Positions 52,660 through 60,625 of a stretch of 60,625 bases of DNA are shown one piece after another (the stretch's first letter is position 1; every line of letters begins with the position of its first letter). The translations under genes were made by a program, and so were the position numbers. This DNA comes from Rubrivivax sp. Lineage in GTDB: Bacteria > Pseudomonadota > Gammaproteobacteria > Burkholderiales > Burkholderiaceae_C. Location of the stretch: assembly GCA_021298085.1 (NCBI GenBank), contig JAJTDE010000008.1, forward strand, positions 1 through 60,625, written 5' to 3'. The notes under the pieces were generated by a model, which ran no database searches, had not been told where the DNA came from, and saw nothing but the letters and a program-made list of their open reading frames with translations.

Positions 52660-54359
52660 CGCCACAACGCATGATCACCATCCTGGTGCTGCACCGCCCG
52701 CCCCTCGCCCTGCAGCTTGAGCAGGTGCGCCAGCAGCGAGCGCTGTGCCAGCGGGTGCAGCGCCAACGGCGTATCGTCATACGCCCAGGCCACCAGGGTG
52801 GCCAGGCTGTGCGCCGACGCACCACCGGTGGTGCGGTCGGCCTCGGCGAGCGCGCGCAACACACGGTCTTCACGGCGTCCGCGGTGCGCCAGCAGGGCCT
52901 CGATGACGGCGTGCGGCTTGGCCACCAGGAAGCCATGGCCGGGCGCCAGCCACTGCAGCGGCATCGACAACAAACCCCGCAGTGAGGCACAGTAGGCCGC
53001 CATGTCGCCGTCGGGCGGGTTGATCACCACGGTGCTGCCCTGCATGACGTGGTCGCCCGTGAGCAGCAGGCCGTCTTCCGGCAGCCAGTAGCACAGGTGG
53101 TTGGACGCATGCCCGGGGGTGTGCAGAACCTCCAGGGTGGCCGAAGGGCCCAGTACCAGGCGTTCGCCGCCCTGCAGCACGTTGTCTGGGGAAAAGTGCG
53201 GGTCCTGGCCCTGCGGGTGAGCGGGCCGCTGGCCCAGCACGGGAGCACCGGTGGCCTCGCGCAGCGCCCTGGCGCCGGGTGAGTGGTCAGCATGCGTGTG
53301 CGTCACCAGGATGCGCTCGATGGGGCCGGGGGCGGCCGCCAGCAGGGCCTGGGTGTGCTCGGGCAGGGCCGGGCCGGGGTCGATCACTGTCCAGCGGTTG
53401 GTGGCGGGGTCACCCACCAGGTAGCTGTTGGTGCCCGGGCCAGTCATCACGCCGGGGTTGGGCGCGGTGACGCGGATCAGCCGAGGCGTCAGCCTCACCG
53501 GGCGGCCGGGCACGATCTGGTTGAGCGCATCTCCGCGGCCAGCAGGGTCCAGATGCCCGATTTCGGCATAACTGGCTTCTTCAGGCAGCACCACGGTGCG
53601 CTGCAGGCTGCCGTCCTTGGGGTGGCGCGTGCTGGCCAGGCGGGGCATGGTGAGCGGGATGTCGCGCAGCTGGGCCGCATGGGCCAGCACCGACGCCACC
53701 GTGCCATGACGCCCGAGTTCTTCCAGCGTACGCCGGGTCACGGGCAGCAGCTTGAGCCCGCGTTCGCGGGCCAGCGCTTCGCTGGGGGTGAGCCACATCA
53801 GCTCCACCGCTTCGCCGCCATCGGCCAGTGCCTGCTGCCCGGGCGGCGCCTCGGCCACGAAGAATCGGGTGTCAAAGCGCTTGGGGTTGCCCGGCGGCGT
53901 CAGCCAGTGGCTCCAGTAGTGCCAGCCGCTCAACTGAAGGGTCAGGCCCTGCTGTTCACAGAGTTCGGCCAGGCCGCATTCACCCTGCTGCAGCGGGTCG
54001 CGCCAGGCGCTGGCGTCAAAGGGCCGGCCGTTGGCGTGGGCATACAGCAGGCCCACTTCCTCCAGGCACTCGCGCACCGCGGCGACCCAGTAGTCCAGGC
54101 CACCGTCGGGCAGGCCCAGCCGCTGGCTGGCGCGGGCGTCGTCCCAGCCTTCGCAGTACCGGTGGGCGTCGCGGTCGCGCGCATCCAGCACGCCACCCGG
54201 GAACACCGCCGCACCGCTGCGCATGTCGCCATCGCGCTCGGCACGGCGCAGCATCAGCACTTCCAGGCCCGCGCCATCGGGGCGGTCACGCAGGACGATC
54301 ACCGAGGCGGCCTTGCGGGCGCCAGCCAGGACGTCAAAGGAGGGTTCAGCGGAGTTCAT
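52650..54359 (-). CDS. NUDIX hydrolase / metallo-beta-lactamase fusion protein
   Basis: A 569-residue two-domain enzyme. Residues 15-235 are a NUDIX domain: AVFPGGVLDARD and VAAVRECLEEVGLLY give the Nudix box, with a long insertion between its halves as in the NUDT19/RppH-distant group that attacks CoA derivatives. Residues 280-565 are an MBL-fold hydrolase: VTHTHADHSPGARAL (HxHxDH zinc motif), HTPGHASNHLCYWL and LTGDHVMQGSTVV, resembling LACTB2. The ATG at 54359 is chosen since MNSAEPSFDV begins the usual N-terminus. A CaiB-type CoA-transferase gene lies directly upstream. CoA-ester or nucleotide housecleaning is a plausible role; the substrate of either domain is unknown. Confidence 0.85.
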   Translation of the reverse strand: MNSAEPSFDVLAGARKAASVIVLRDRPDGAGLEVLMLRRAERDGDMRSGAAVFPGGVLDARDRDAHRYCEGWDDARASQRLGLPDGGLDYWVAAVRECLEEVGLLYAHANGRPFDASAWRDPLQQGECGLAELCEQQGLTLQLSGWHYWSHWLTPPGNPKRFDTRFFVAEAPPGQQALADGGEAVELMWLTPSEALARERGLKLLPVTRRTLEELGRHGTVASVLAHAAQLRDIPLTMPRLASTRHPKDGSLQRTVVLPEEASYAEIGHLDPAGRGDALNQIVPGRPVRLTPRLIRVTAPNPGVMTGPGTNSYLVGDPATNRWTVIDPGPALPEHTQALLAAAPGPIERILVTHTHADHSPGARALREATGAPVLGQRPAHPQGQDPHFSPDNVLQGGERLVLGPSATLEVLHTPGHASNHLCYWLPEDGLLLTGDHVMQGSTVVINPPDGDMAAYCASLRGLLSMPLQWLAPGHGFLVAKPHAVIEALLAHRGRREDRVLRALAEADRTTGGASAHSLATLVAWAYDDTPLALHPLAQRSLLAHLLKLQGEGRAVQHQDGDHALWRQP

Positions 54360-54396
54360 GCCGTCTCGGTTGCCTCTCTGTTGGAGGGTTGGGCGT

Positions 54397-55554
54397 TCAG
54401 GCCACGACGCCAGCCGCGCGCCAGCGCGCCACCTGATCGGCACTGCAACCCGCGCCCTGCAGGATGGCGTCGGTATCGGCGCCGGGTTCGGGTGGCGGCG
54501 TCAGCGGGGCCGCACCCGAGCGTGAGAAGCGCGGGGCGGCCGCCGGCTGCGTGATGCCGTCCAGCGCCACAAAGGCATCGCGCGCCTGCGCATGCGGGTG
54601 GCCGTCCACCTCGTCCAGGCTCAGCACCGGGGCCACGCAGGCGTCGCTGCCCTGGAACAGGGTTTCCCACTCAGCGCGGGTGCGCCGCTTCACACAGGCG
54701 GTGATCTCGGCACGCAGTTCGGGCCAGGCCTGGGGCTGGTACTGGCGAGTGCACCAGGACGTGTCCAGCCCGCTGAGGCGCACAAACTCGGCAAAGAACT
54801 TGGGCTCCAGCGGCGCCACGGACAACCAGCCGCCATCGGCCGTCTCATAACAGGCATAAAAGGGCGCGCCGCCATCCAGCAGGTTGCGCCCGCGTCCGGG
54901 CTGCCACTGCCCGGCGGCCTTGAGCCCGAAGAAGATGCCCATCAGCGACGCCGCGCCGTCGACCATCGCCGCGTCCACCACCTGGCCCAGGCCGGAACGC
55001 TGGCGCTCGAACAGGGCGGCCATCACGCCAAAGGCCAGGTAGAGCGCGCCGCCGCCATAGTCACCCACCAGGTTCAGCGGCGGCACGGGTGCACCGCCCG
55101 CCGGGCCAATGGCGTGCAGGGCGCCCGTCAGCGCGATGTAGTTCAGGTCATGCCCGGCCTGCTGCGACAAGGGGCCCTGCTGGCCAAAACCGGTCATGCG
55201 CCCGTAGACCAGGCGCGGGTTGACGCGCTCGGCATCGGCGGGGCCCAGGCCCAGGCGTTCGGCCACACCCGGGCGAAAGCCCTCCAGCAGCACGTCAGCG
55301 CCCTGCAGCAAGTGCAGCACCAGGTCACGGCCTTCCGGCTGGCGCGTGTCAACCGCCAGGGAACGCCGGTTGCGCAGGTTGGTCTCGTGGCGGCGCGCCA
55401 TTTCCAGGCCCAGGCCGCTGGCGGCGATGCGGTCCACCAGGATGACCTCGGCGCCCAGGTCGGACAGCAGCTGCCCGCACAGCGGCACCGGGCCAATGGC
55501 GGCCAGCTCGATCACGCGCAGGCCCTGCAGCGGGCCGCCGGCCGCTGCCGTCAT
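54397..55554 (-). CDS. CaiB/BaiF CoA-transferase family protein (alpha-methylacyl-CoA racemase-like)
   Basis: A 385-residue class III CoA-transferase-fold protein. LQGLRVIELAAIGPVPLCGQLLSDLGAEVILVD at the N-terminus, RRSLAVDTRQPEGRDLVLHLL near residue 55, RMTGFGQQGPLSQQAGHDLNYIALTGAL near residues 119-146 and GGGALYLAFGVMAAL near residue 168 follow alpha-methylacyl-CoA racemases. The His and Asp of GHDLNY correspond to the racemase catalytic pair (MCR His126, Asp156 from memory). It overlaps the HAD phosphatase gene upstream by 4 bp (ATGA). Fatty or branched acyl-CoA epimerisation is likely; true CoA transfer is an alternative. Confidence 0.88.
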   Translation of the reverse strand: MTAAAGGPLQGLRVIELAAIGPVPLCGQLLSDLGAEVILVDRIAASGLGLEMARRHETNLRNRRSLAVDTRQPEGRDLVLHLLQGADVLLEGFRPGVAERLGLGPADAERVNPRLVYGRMTGFGQQGPLSQQAGHDLNYIALTGALHAIGPAGGAPVPPLNLVGDYGGGALYLAFGVMAALFERQRSGLGQVVDAAMVDGAASLMGIFFGLKAAGQWQPGRGRNLLDGGAPFYACYETADGGWLSVAPLEPKFFAEFVRLSGLDTSWCTRQYQPQAWPELRAEITACVKRRTRAEWETLFQGSDACVAPVLSLDEVDGHPHAQARDAFVALDGITQPAAAPRFSRSGAAPLTPPPEPGADTDAILQGAGCSADQVARWRAAGVVA

Positions 55555-56273
55555 GGCTGTGCAGCCTTCGCGCCCGGCAGCCCCAGCAAGGACGGCAACT
55601 CGGCCATCGTCTCCACCATCCCATGGGCGGGCAGCAGGCGCGGGTCCTGGCCTTCGTTGTAGCCGTAGGGCACGGCCACCACCGACATGCCCGCGGCCAG
55701 CCCGGCCGACACGTCGTTGACCGAATCACCCACCATCAGCATCTGCTCCGGCGGCAGGCCCAGCTGGCTGGCGGCCCACAGCAGGGGTTGGGGGTCGGGC
55801 TTGCGGCGCTCGCAGGTGTCGCCACCCACGATGATGTCCAGCAGCGGGGCGATGCCGCGGTGCGCCAGCAGGTGCTGGGCAAAGCGGTGCTGCTTGTTGG
55901 TGACCACCCCCATGCGCAGGCCTGCGGCCCGCACCATGGTCAGGCCTTCCAGCACACCGGGATAGACCGTGGGGGCGTAACCCTCGGCCTGCTGCAACTG
56001 CTCGTAGTGCTGGAAGAAGCCCTGCAGCACCTGGGCCTGGGCCTCGTCGCCAAGCCCCAGGCCCAGGGCCTCGCTGGCGCGGCGCACCAGGGTGGGGGCA
56101 CCTCGGCCGATCATGTTGCGCACCTGGGCTGGCGCAGGCGCCGGCAGGCCGCGATCGGCCAGGGCCCGGGCCAGGGCCTGAGCGATGTCGCCGGCAGTGT
56201 CCAGCAGCGTGCCGTCCAGGTCAAAGAGCAGTCCAGCGATGCGCTGGCCCCGGAAATGCGCCGGTGTGGTCAT
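55551..56273 (-). CDS. gph: HAD-family phosphatase, phosphoglycolate phosphatase-like
   Basis: A 240-residue Mg2+-dependent phosphatase of HAD subfamily IA. Motif I is LLFDLDGTLLDT with the nucleophile Asp, motif II is GVVTNKQ, and motif III/IV are ERRKPDPQPL and MLMVGDSVNDVSAGLAAGM. Gph removes phosphate from 2-phosphoglycolate formed in DNA repair. A helical cap (residues 28-95) supports this group. It overlaps both neighbours by 4 bp (ATGA), so it belongs to a compact operon of 57049 to 54397. Other small phosphates are possible substrates. Confidence 0.87.
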   Translation of the reverse strand: MTTPAHFRGQRIAGLLFDLDGTLLDTAGDIAQALARALADRGLPAPAPAQVRNMIGRGAPTLVRRASEALGLGLGDEAQAQVLQGFFQHYEQLQQAEGYAPTVYPGVLEGLTMVRAAGLRMGVVTNKQHRFAQHLLAHRGIAPLLDIIVGGDTCERRKPDPQPLLWAASQLGLPPEQMLMVGDSVNDVSAGLAAGMSVVAVPYGYNEGQDPRLLPAHGMVETMAELPSLLGLPGAKAAQP

Positions 56274-57049
56274 GCCGCCTCCAGGTCGGCCCACTGTGGC
56301 CAACGTTCGTCATAACGCTGCATCAAGGCGCTGAGTGCCGGGTGCAGGGTCGGCTTGTCCACCAGGGCATTGCGCAGCAGCGCGCCCTCGAAGGCGGCAA
56401 ACACGTCCTTGCCGGTCTGGCCCACGCGCTGGGCCAGCCGCTCGGACACATGGGCCTTCGTGAGGCGGTAGGACTCGAGGTAGAGCCTCAGCAGCGGGCT
56501 CTGGGCCAGTGCACCCGTGAGCTTCAGGAACGCATCCATCTGGGCAAAGGGCAGCTGCGTGAGCTGGCAGGCCCGTGCCAAACCACCAATGCGTTCCATC
56601 TCCTCGTAGATGCCCGTCTGCTCAACACCGATCAGGCGGCCCTCGATGTCAAACTGGGGCATCAGCGGGTACAGGCGGCAGATGGTGGGCCGCGTGGCGT
56701 GGTCACACGCACAGCCTGGACGGCGGCTGACGATGCTTTCGTGGGTCAGCGTCCGGCCATCGATCTCGAAAGACTGCGACTTGTGTTCGTAGGGCTCAAA
56801 CTGCCGAGCCCAGCCGCGCTGCTGCAGGTAGGCATATTCACCCGGCAGCAGCGGCAGCTCCTGGAAGGGCGCCTGAGCAATGATGCGGTAGCGGCTCTTG
56901 TAGCGCTGAAAGCTGCAGCAGTGGGCATCACCGCAGAGCTTCCAGCAATCCTTCACGTAGACCAGGTCGGTGGCATAGACCGTGTCGAAGATGGCGCTGA
57001 GTTCAGGCGTCAGGGGTGACAGCGGGGATGTCAACGGCGGGGTGCTCAT
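56270..57049 (-). CDS. YkgJ-like cysteine-cluster protein
   Basis: A 259-residue cytoplasmic protein. KLCGDAHCCSFQRYKSRY near residue 40 and GCACDHATRPTICRLYPLMP near residue 112 carry the cysteine pattern and the RPxxCRxYP motif of the YkgJ (zinc- or iron-chelating) family. The C-terminal 120 residues are helical and not recognised. The ATG at 57049 is used, followed by a Pro/Ser-rich start. It is the first gene of the three-gene overlap chain with gph and the CoA transferase. Function is unknown; a maturation or metal-handling role is only suggested. Confidence 0.75.
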   Translation of the reverse strand: MSTPPLTSPLSPLTPELSAIFDTVYATDLVYVKDCWKLCGDAHCCSFQRYKSRYRIIAQAPFQELPLLPGEYAYLQQRGWARQFEPYEHKSQSFEIDGRTLTHESIVSRRPGCACDHATRPTICRLYPLMPQFDIEGRLIGVEQTGIYEEMERIGGLARACQLTQLPFAQMDAFLKLTGALAQSPLLRLYLESYRLTKAHVSERLAQRVGQTGKDVFAAFEGALLRNALVDKPTLHPALSALMQRYDERWPQWADLEAA

Positions 57050-57078
57050 GGGCAAGGCCTGGTGCTGCGGGGCCGTGC

Positions 57079-58545
57079 TCAGACACAGAGCGTGCTGACG
57101 GACTTGGTGTTCAGGTAGGCCTCCAGCGCCTCCGGGCCGCCTTCGCTGCCATGGCCGGAGTCCTTGACACCACCAAACGGCATCTCGGGCAGGGCCATCG
57201 CGGGCTGGTTGATCCACAACATGCCGGTCTGAAGGTTTTCCGTCAGCTGCTGGGCCGACTTGAGCGAGCTGGTGAAGGCATAGGCCGCCAGGCCATAGGG
57301 CAGGCGGTTGGCCTCGGCGATCATCTCGTCCAGGGTGTCAAAGCCGCGCACCGCCGCCACCGGGCCGAACGGTTCCTCGTTGAAGACCAGGCTGCTGGCC
57401 GAGGGGTTGACGATGACCGTGGGTGCAAAGAAGTTGCCGGTGCTGCCGATGCGCTCACCGCCAGCGGCGATGTCCGCGCCACCGGCCACCGCATCGGCGG
57501 TGATGCGCTCCATCGCGCTGACACGCCGTGCGTTGGCCAGCGGGCCCACCTGCACGCCGTTGTCCAGTCCGTTGCCCACCTTGAGTGCGCGCGTGGCCGC
57601 GACCAAGCCGTCGATGAAGGCCTGGCGCACGCTGTTGGCCACCAGGAAGCGGGTCGGCGAGATGCAGACCTGCCCCGCATTGCGGAACTTGCCGCTGGCC
57701 ATGGCCTTGACCGCACGGCCGATGTCGGCGTCTTCGGCCACGATCACCGGGGCGTGGCCGCCGAGTTCCATCGTGGCGCGTTTCATGTGGGCGCCTGCCA
57801 GCGCCGCCAGCTGCTTGCCCACCGGTGTGCTGCCGGTGAAGGTGATCTTGCGGATCACCGGGTGCGGGATCAGGTATTCGCTGATCTCCGACGGTGTGCC
57901 ATACACCAGGCCGATCACGCCCGGCGGGATGCCGGCGTCGACAAAGCAGCGCAGCAGCTCGGCCGGTGAGGCCGGGGTCTCTTCAGGCGCCTTCACGATG
58001 ATGGAGCAGCCGGTGGCCAGCGCGGCCGACAGCTTGCGCACGATCTGGTTGACCGGAAAGTTCCAGGGCGTGAACGCCGCCACCGGGCCCACCGGCTCCT
58101 TGAAGACCTGCTGCAGCACGCTGGCCGCGCGCGGCTGCACGATGCGGCCGTAGACGCGACGGCCTTCCTCGGCAAAGGTCTCGATGGTGTCGCAGGCAAA
58201 CAGCGTCTCGCCGCGCGCTTCCGCCAGGGGCTTGCCCTGCTCCAGGGTCATCAGCCGGGCGATGGTGTCGGCCCGCTCGCGCAGCAGCCGCGAGGCTTCA
58301 CGCATCAGGCGGCTGCGCTCGACGGCGGGTGTCTTGCGCCAGCGCTCGAATCCGGCGGCGGCCGCGGCCAGCGCGTCGTCCAGGTCAGCCTTGCGCGCGT
58401 GGGCCACGCTGCCGATCACCTGGCCTGTGGCCGGGTTGTGCACGGGAATCGTCTCGCCACCCAGGGCATCGCGCCAGGTGTTGTTGATCAGCAGCTGGAC
58501 GTGGGGGTAGGTGGACGTGCTGTCGGTGGCAGGGGTGGCGGTCAT
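57079..58545 (-). CDS. NAD(P)+-dependent aldehyde dehydrogenase (succinate-semialdehyde dehydrogenase-like)
   Basis: A 488-residue ALDH-superfamily enzyme oxidising an aldehyde to a carboxylic acid. [34 protein letters not shown] near residue 155 is the cofactor region, [13 protein letters not shown] near residue 234, [11 protein letters not shown] holds the general-base Glu near residue 256 and [11 protein letters not shown] the catalytic Cys near residue 290. [10 protein letters not shown] near residue 388 is the family's late motif. Overall similarity is to GabD-type succinate-semialdehyde or alpha-ketoglutarate-semialdehyde dehydrogenases. The latter would suit pentonate pathways, but the gene is far from both sugar-acid loci and appears independent. 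Confidence 0.9.
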   Translation of the reverse strand: MTATPATDSTSTYPHVQLLINNTWRDALGGETIPVHNPATGQVIGSVAHARKADLDDALAAAAAGFERWRKTPAVERSRLMREASRLLRERADTIARLMTLEQGKPLAEARGETLFACDTIETFAEEGRRVYGRIVQPRAASVLQQVFKEPVGPVAAFTPWNFPVNQIVRKLSAALATGCSIIVKAPEETPASPAELLRCFVDAGIPPGVIGLVYGTPSEISEYLIPHPVIRKITFTGSTPVGKQLAALAGAHMKRATMELGGHAPVIVAEDADIGRAVKAMASGKFRNAGQVCISPTRFLVANSVRQAFIDGLVAATRALKVGNGLDNGVQVGPLANARRVSAMERITADAVAGGADIAAGGERIGSTGNFFAPTVIVNPSASSLVFNEEPFGPVAAVRGFDTLDEMIAEANRLPYGLAAYAFTSSLKSAQQLTENLQTGMLWINQPAMALPEMPFGGVKDSGHGSEGGPEALEAYLNTKSVSTLCV

Positions 58546-58621
58546 GGGGTGTGCCTCGTGGGTCGGTGGGGTGTCGTTCGGCGGTCGCTCGGGCGGCGTT
58601 CTGGAAGGCCAGCGGGATGCG

Positions 58622-59947
58622 TCAGTTGGGCTTCATTGTGCCGGGAGGTGCCGAGGCCGGTTGCGCGGCTTCGGCGCGCAGCGTGGCTTCGTCGGCAGCC
58701 AGCTCCAGCAGGCCGGGGGTGACCACCGCAGCGGCGCCGGCGTCGTCGGTCTGGCGCAGCAGGATGTCGGCCAGCGCTTCCATGAACAGGGGGTCTTCAA
58801 TCTGGTACTGCCCACGCTCCAGCGAAATGACCAGCTGGATCTCGTCACTGGACAGTCGGCGCAGCGAACTCTGTACTTGCTGGGGTGTCGGTGTGATGCC
58901 CAGCACCTGGGCCATCTGCTGCCGCGACGGCTGGGAGAACAGGCCAAACGGCGCACCCCGTTCGATCTCACCGCGCTGGATGCGCTGCTCGTGGCGGATG
59001 ATGGCCGTCAGCACGACCCGGTCCAGCGGGGTCAGGCTGCGCAGGCGCTGGATCACGCCCGAGTTCGACTGCGCATCGGCCACCGCGGCGCGCGTGAAGC
59101 GTTCGATCTCGCTGCTGCCGCGCATGACCATGTCGGTCACCGCGGAGAAGAAGATCCGCGGGTTGCGCTCGGTGCTGGCAAAGGCGGCCCGCATGCGCTC
59201 CAGGGTCAGCGTGTTGTCCGTGCCAATCAAGCTGCGGATGTTGCTCAGCCACAGGGCCAGGAAATCGTCGCCCAGCGCCGGCAGCACGTCGTTGCGCGAG
59301 AAGTTGTACAGCGGGGCGCGGATGCGCTGGAACATCTCGGCCAGCTTGCTCTGGCTGGAACCGGTGAAGACCGAACAGACGCTGTGGCGCTGGCTGTCCA
59401 ACATCGTGCGCAGGCTGCGCACAAAGGTTTCGTGTTCCGGCTTGGCGGCCAGTGTCTGCACCTCGTCGAAGACCAGCAGCAGCGTCTTGCCCAGGGCCTT
59501 GGCGAGCCGCTCGGTGAGGCGGTGCATCAGCAGCAGCGGGTCGCTCGGGGCGTCGTCGGGCTTGGCGGGGCGGCTCAGCTTGGCACTGGCCGAGGCCTTG
59601 CCCAGGCCCGGGATGCCGGCGTCCAGGCTGAGCCCGAACTCACCGGCCAGGCGCCGCGCCTCCTGCTTCAGGCTGTGGGCGATGCCCGGTTCGGCGTGCA
59701 GCGCCTTCAGCAGCGCCGCCACGACCGACGCTGCAGGCCGGGTGTTGTCTTCCCAAAAGTTGACATACACCGGCGCCATGCCAGCGGCGGTGGCCGCGGG
59801 GATGAGGTCACGGGTGACAAACTGGGTCTTGCCATAGCCGCGTGGCGCAAACAGCACCAGCGACGGTGCGCCCACCACCTCAAACATGCGCAGGTACTGC
59901 TCAGCCAGGGCTGTGCGAGGGTGGTGCCAATCGATGGGCTTGGGCAT
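58622..59947 (-). CDS. AAA/STAND-type ATPase of unknown function
   Basis: A 441-residue P-loop ATPase. [15 protein letters not shown] near residue 32 is Walker A and [11 protein letters not shown] near residue 155 Walker [12 protein letters not shown] near residue 196 fits sensor 1. After about residue 300 ([21 protein letters not shown]) there is a winged-helix-like region, as in ORC/Cdc6-like and bacterial ATPases of the archaeal-ATPase class. The last 50 residues are Ala-rich. An 8-bp inverted repeat surrounds the start codon. No ribosome site precedes the ATG at 59947, so leaderless or later initiation is possible. No partner gene (nuclease, protease or effector) is adjacent; the role is unknown. 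Confidence 0.75.
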   Translation of the reverse strand: MPKPIDWHHPRTALAEQYLRMFEVVGAPSLVLFAPRGYGKTQFVTRDLIPAATAAGMAPVYVNFWEDNTRPAASVVAALLKALHAEPGIAHSLKQEARRLAGEFGLSLDAGIPGLGKASASAKLSRPAKPDDAPSDPLLLMHRLTERLAKALGKTLLLVFDEVQTLAAKPEHETFVRSLRTMLDSQRHSVCSVFTGSSQSKLAEMFQRIRAPLYNFSRNDVLPALGDDFLALWLSNIRSLIGTDNTLTLERMRAAFASTERNPRIFFSAVTDMVMRGSSEIERFTRAAVADAQSNSGVIQRLRSLTPLDRVVLTAIIRHEQRIQRGEIERGAPFGLFSQPSRQQMAQVLGITPTPQQVQSSLRRLSSDEIQLVISLERGQYQIEDPLFMEALADILLRQTDDAGAAAVVTPGLLELAADEATLRAEAAQPASAPPGTMKPN

Positions 59948-59975
59948 TAGCGGAGATTAGCACGCAGCCGCTAAT
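59946..59975. promoter_or_regulatory. 8-bp inverted repeat at the start of the orphan ATPase gene
   Basis: ATTAGCGG (59946-59953) is inverted as CCGCTAAT (59968-59975) with 14 bases between, and a third TTAGC lies in the spacer. It touches the ATG. This could be an autoregulatory operator. Confidence 0.4.
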
Positions 59976-60001
59976 TGCCGCCAGCCCGGGCGTTCGGCGG
60001 C

Positions 60002-60625
60002 TCAGGCCAGGGCGCGGCGCAACGCGGCGGCACACAGGTCCACGGCCGTGCGCGCCTCGGCGATCACCCGTCCCATCGGGAGAAAGCCGTGGATCTGCCG
60101 CTCGAAACACACATACTGGGCCGGCACACCGGCGGCTGACAGGGCGTCGGCATACTGCCGACCTTCGTCGCGCAGTGGGTCAAAGCCGGCGGTGAGCACC
60201 AGCGCGGCCGGCAGCCCGGCCAGGTTGGGCGCGAGCAGGGGCGACGCACGCCAGTCTGACCATTGGGCCTCCTCGGCGATGTACTGGGCGCGGTACCAGG
60301 CAATGCTCTGGGCCGTCAGCAGGTAGCCATCGGCATGGCTGGTGTGTGACGGCGCCACGGCGCGCATGTCGGTGGCCGGGTAGATCAGCAGCTGGAAACG
60401 CGGCAACGGTTCACCGGCATCGCGCAGCGCCAGGCAGACCACCGCAGCCAGGTTGCCGCCGGCGCTGTCGCCGCCCACGGCCAGCCGGCCCGCGTCGACG
60501 CCCAGCGCATCGGCCTGTGCCCGCACCCAGCGCGTGGCCGCCACGCAGTCCAGCACCGCGGCGGGGAAGCGGTGCTCGGGGCCCATGCGGTAGTCCACCG
60601 ACACCACCGCACAGCCCGCGCCCAG
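60002..60625 (-). CDS. Alpha/beta hydrolase, hormone-sensitive-lipase-type esterase (5' end outside window)
   Basis: The C-terminal 207 residues of an HSL-family (acetyl esterase) carboxylesterase. The frame runs in from the window edge as [27 protein letters not shown], which is the conserved stretch after the oxyanion HGGG motif; that motif lies outside. [13 protein letters not shown] carries the nucleophile Ser, [16 protein letters not shown] the Asp and [13 protein letters not shown] the His. The catalytic triad is therefore complete. Short-chain esters are the usual substrates. The gene reads in the same direction as the orphan ATPase, 54 bp upstream of it. Confidence 0.9.
   Translation of the reverse strand: MGAGCAVVSVDYRMGPEHRFPAAVLDCVAATRWVRAQADALGVDAGRLAVGGDSAGGNLAAVVCLALRDAGEPLPRFQLLIYPATDMRAVAPSHTSHADGYLLTAQSIAWYRAQYIAEEAQWSDWRASPLLAPNLAGLPAALVLTAGFDPLRDEGRQYADALSAAGVPAQYVCFERQIHGFLPMGRVIAEARTAVDLCAAALRRALA

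Overview
This 60.6 kb window is high-GC bacterial chromosome. Gene content and style point to a betaproteobacterium of the order Burkholderiales (Comamonadaceae/Sphaerotilaceae-like). The evidence is strong G/C bias at third codon positions, an acnB neighbourhood with a CitE-like lyase and a small Ala/Pro-rich exported protein, many 4-bp ATGA gene overlaps, and CACAAT/GACAAT-type -10 elements in front of many genes. I see no rRNA, tRNA, CRISPR array, insertion sequence or prophage. The few accessory signals are a lone nucleotidyltransferase-fold gene with AT-rich flanks, two decayed genes and several in-frame tandem-repeat expansions.

Layout. 1-6.7 kb: 3' end of kup, a CitE-like lyase, an exported protein, the nucleotidyltransferase-fold gene and acnB with its terminator. 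6.7-8.45 kb: a decayed DUF3857/transglutaminase gene. 8.6-17.4 kb: a Rieske oxygenase with an expanded iron-sulfur loop, an alpha/beta hydrolase, a Pro/Ala-rich TonB-like membrane protein, a TrhO-like rhodanese, a D-threonine-aldolase-type PLP enzyme, an M20 peptidase and a TPR-methyltransferase. 17.4-21.6 kb: a Tat lipoprotein with a glycosidase-like fold, a ParA-like ATPase and exonuclease I (sbcB).

21.6-35.0 kb is a large sugar-acid catabolic locus. A ten-gene minus-strand block runs from a CUT1 sugar ABC importer through gluconokinase, a gluconate-5-dehydrogenase-like SDR, a cupin and a FadR-type GntR regulator to a DenD-like dehydrogenase and another SDR. Facing it are a minus-strand 2-hydroxyacid dehydrogenase and a plus-strand unit of IlvD/Edd-type sugar-acid dehydratase, SDR and beta-hydroxyacid dehydrogenase. 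The two promoter regions share a near-identical 13-bp site that fits a GntR/FadR operator. 35.0-36.2 kb is an ECF sigma factor with its NrsF-type (DUF1109) anti-sigma partner. 36.4-42.7 kb is a second sugar-acid locus: an SDR, a FAH-family hydrolase and a UxaA-family dehydratase, converging on a four-gene polar-amino-acid-type ABC importer. Together these enzymes make a plausible non-phosphorylative route ending in pyruvate plus a small hydroxy-acid.

42.7-45.5 kb holds a frameshifted GDA1/CD39 apyrase relict, a beta-helix exported protein and a YkgJ-type cysteine-cluster protein. 45.5-52.2 kb has tryptophan/anthranilate genes (aminobenzoate-CoA-ligase-like gene divergent from kynA, and a possible arylformamidase) interleaved with a Xaa-Pro aminopeptidase and a haem-motif lipoprotein. 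52.5-60.6 kb carries a small exported peptide, a NUDIX-metallo-beta-lactamase fusion, a CaiB-type CoA transferase, a phosphoglycolate-phosphatase-like HAD protein, a second YkgJ-like protein, an aldehyde dehydrogenase, an orphan AAA-type ATPase and the 3' part of an HSL-type esterase cut by the window edge.
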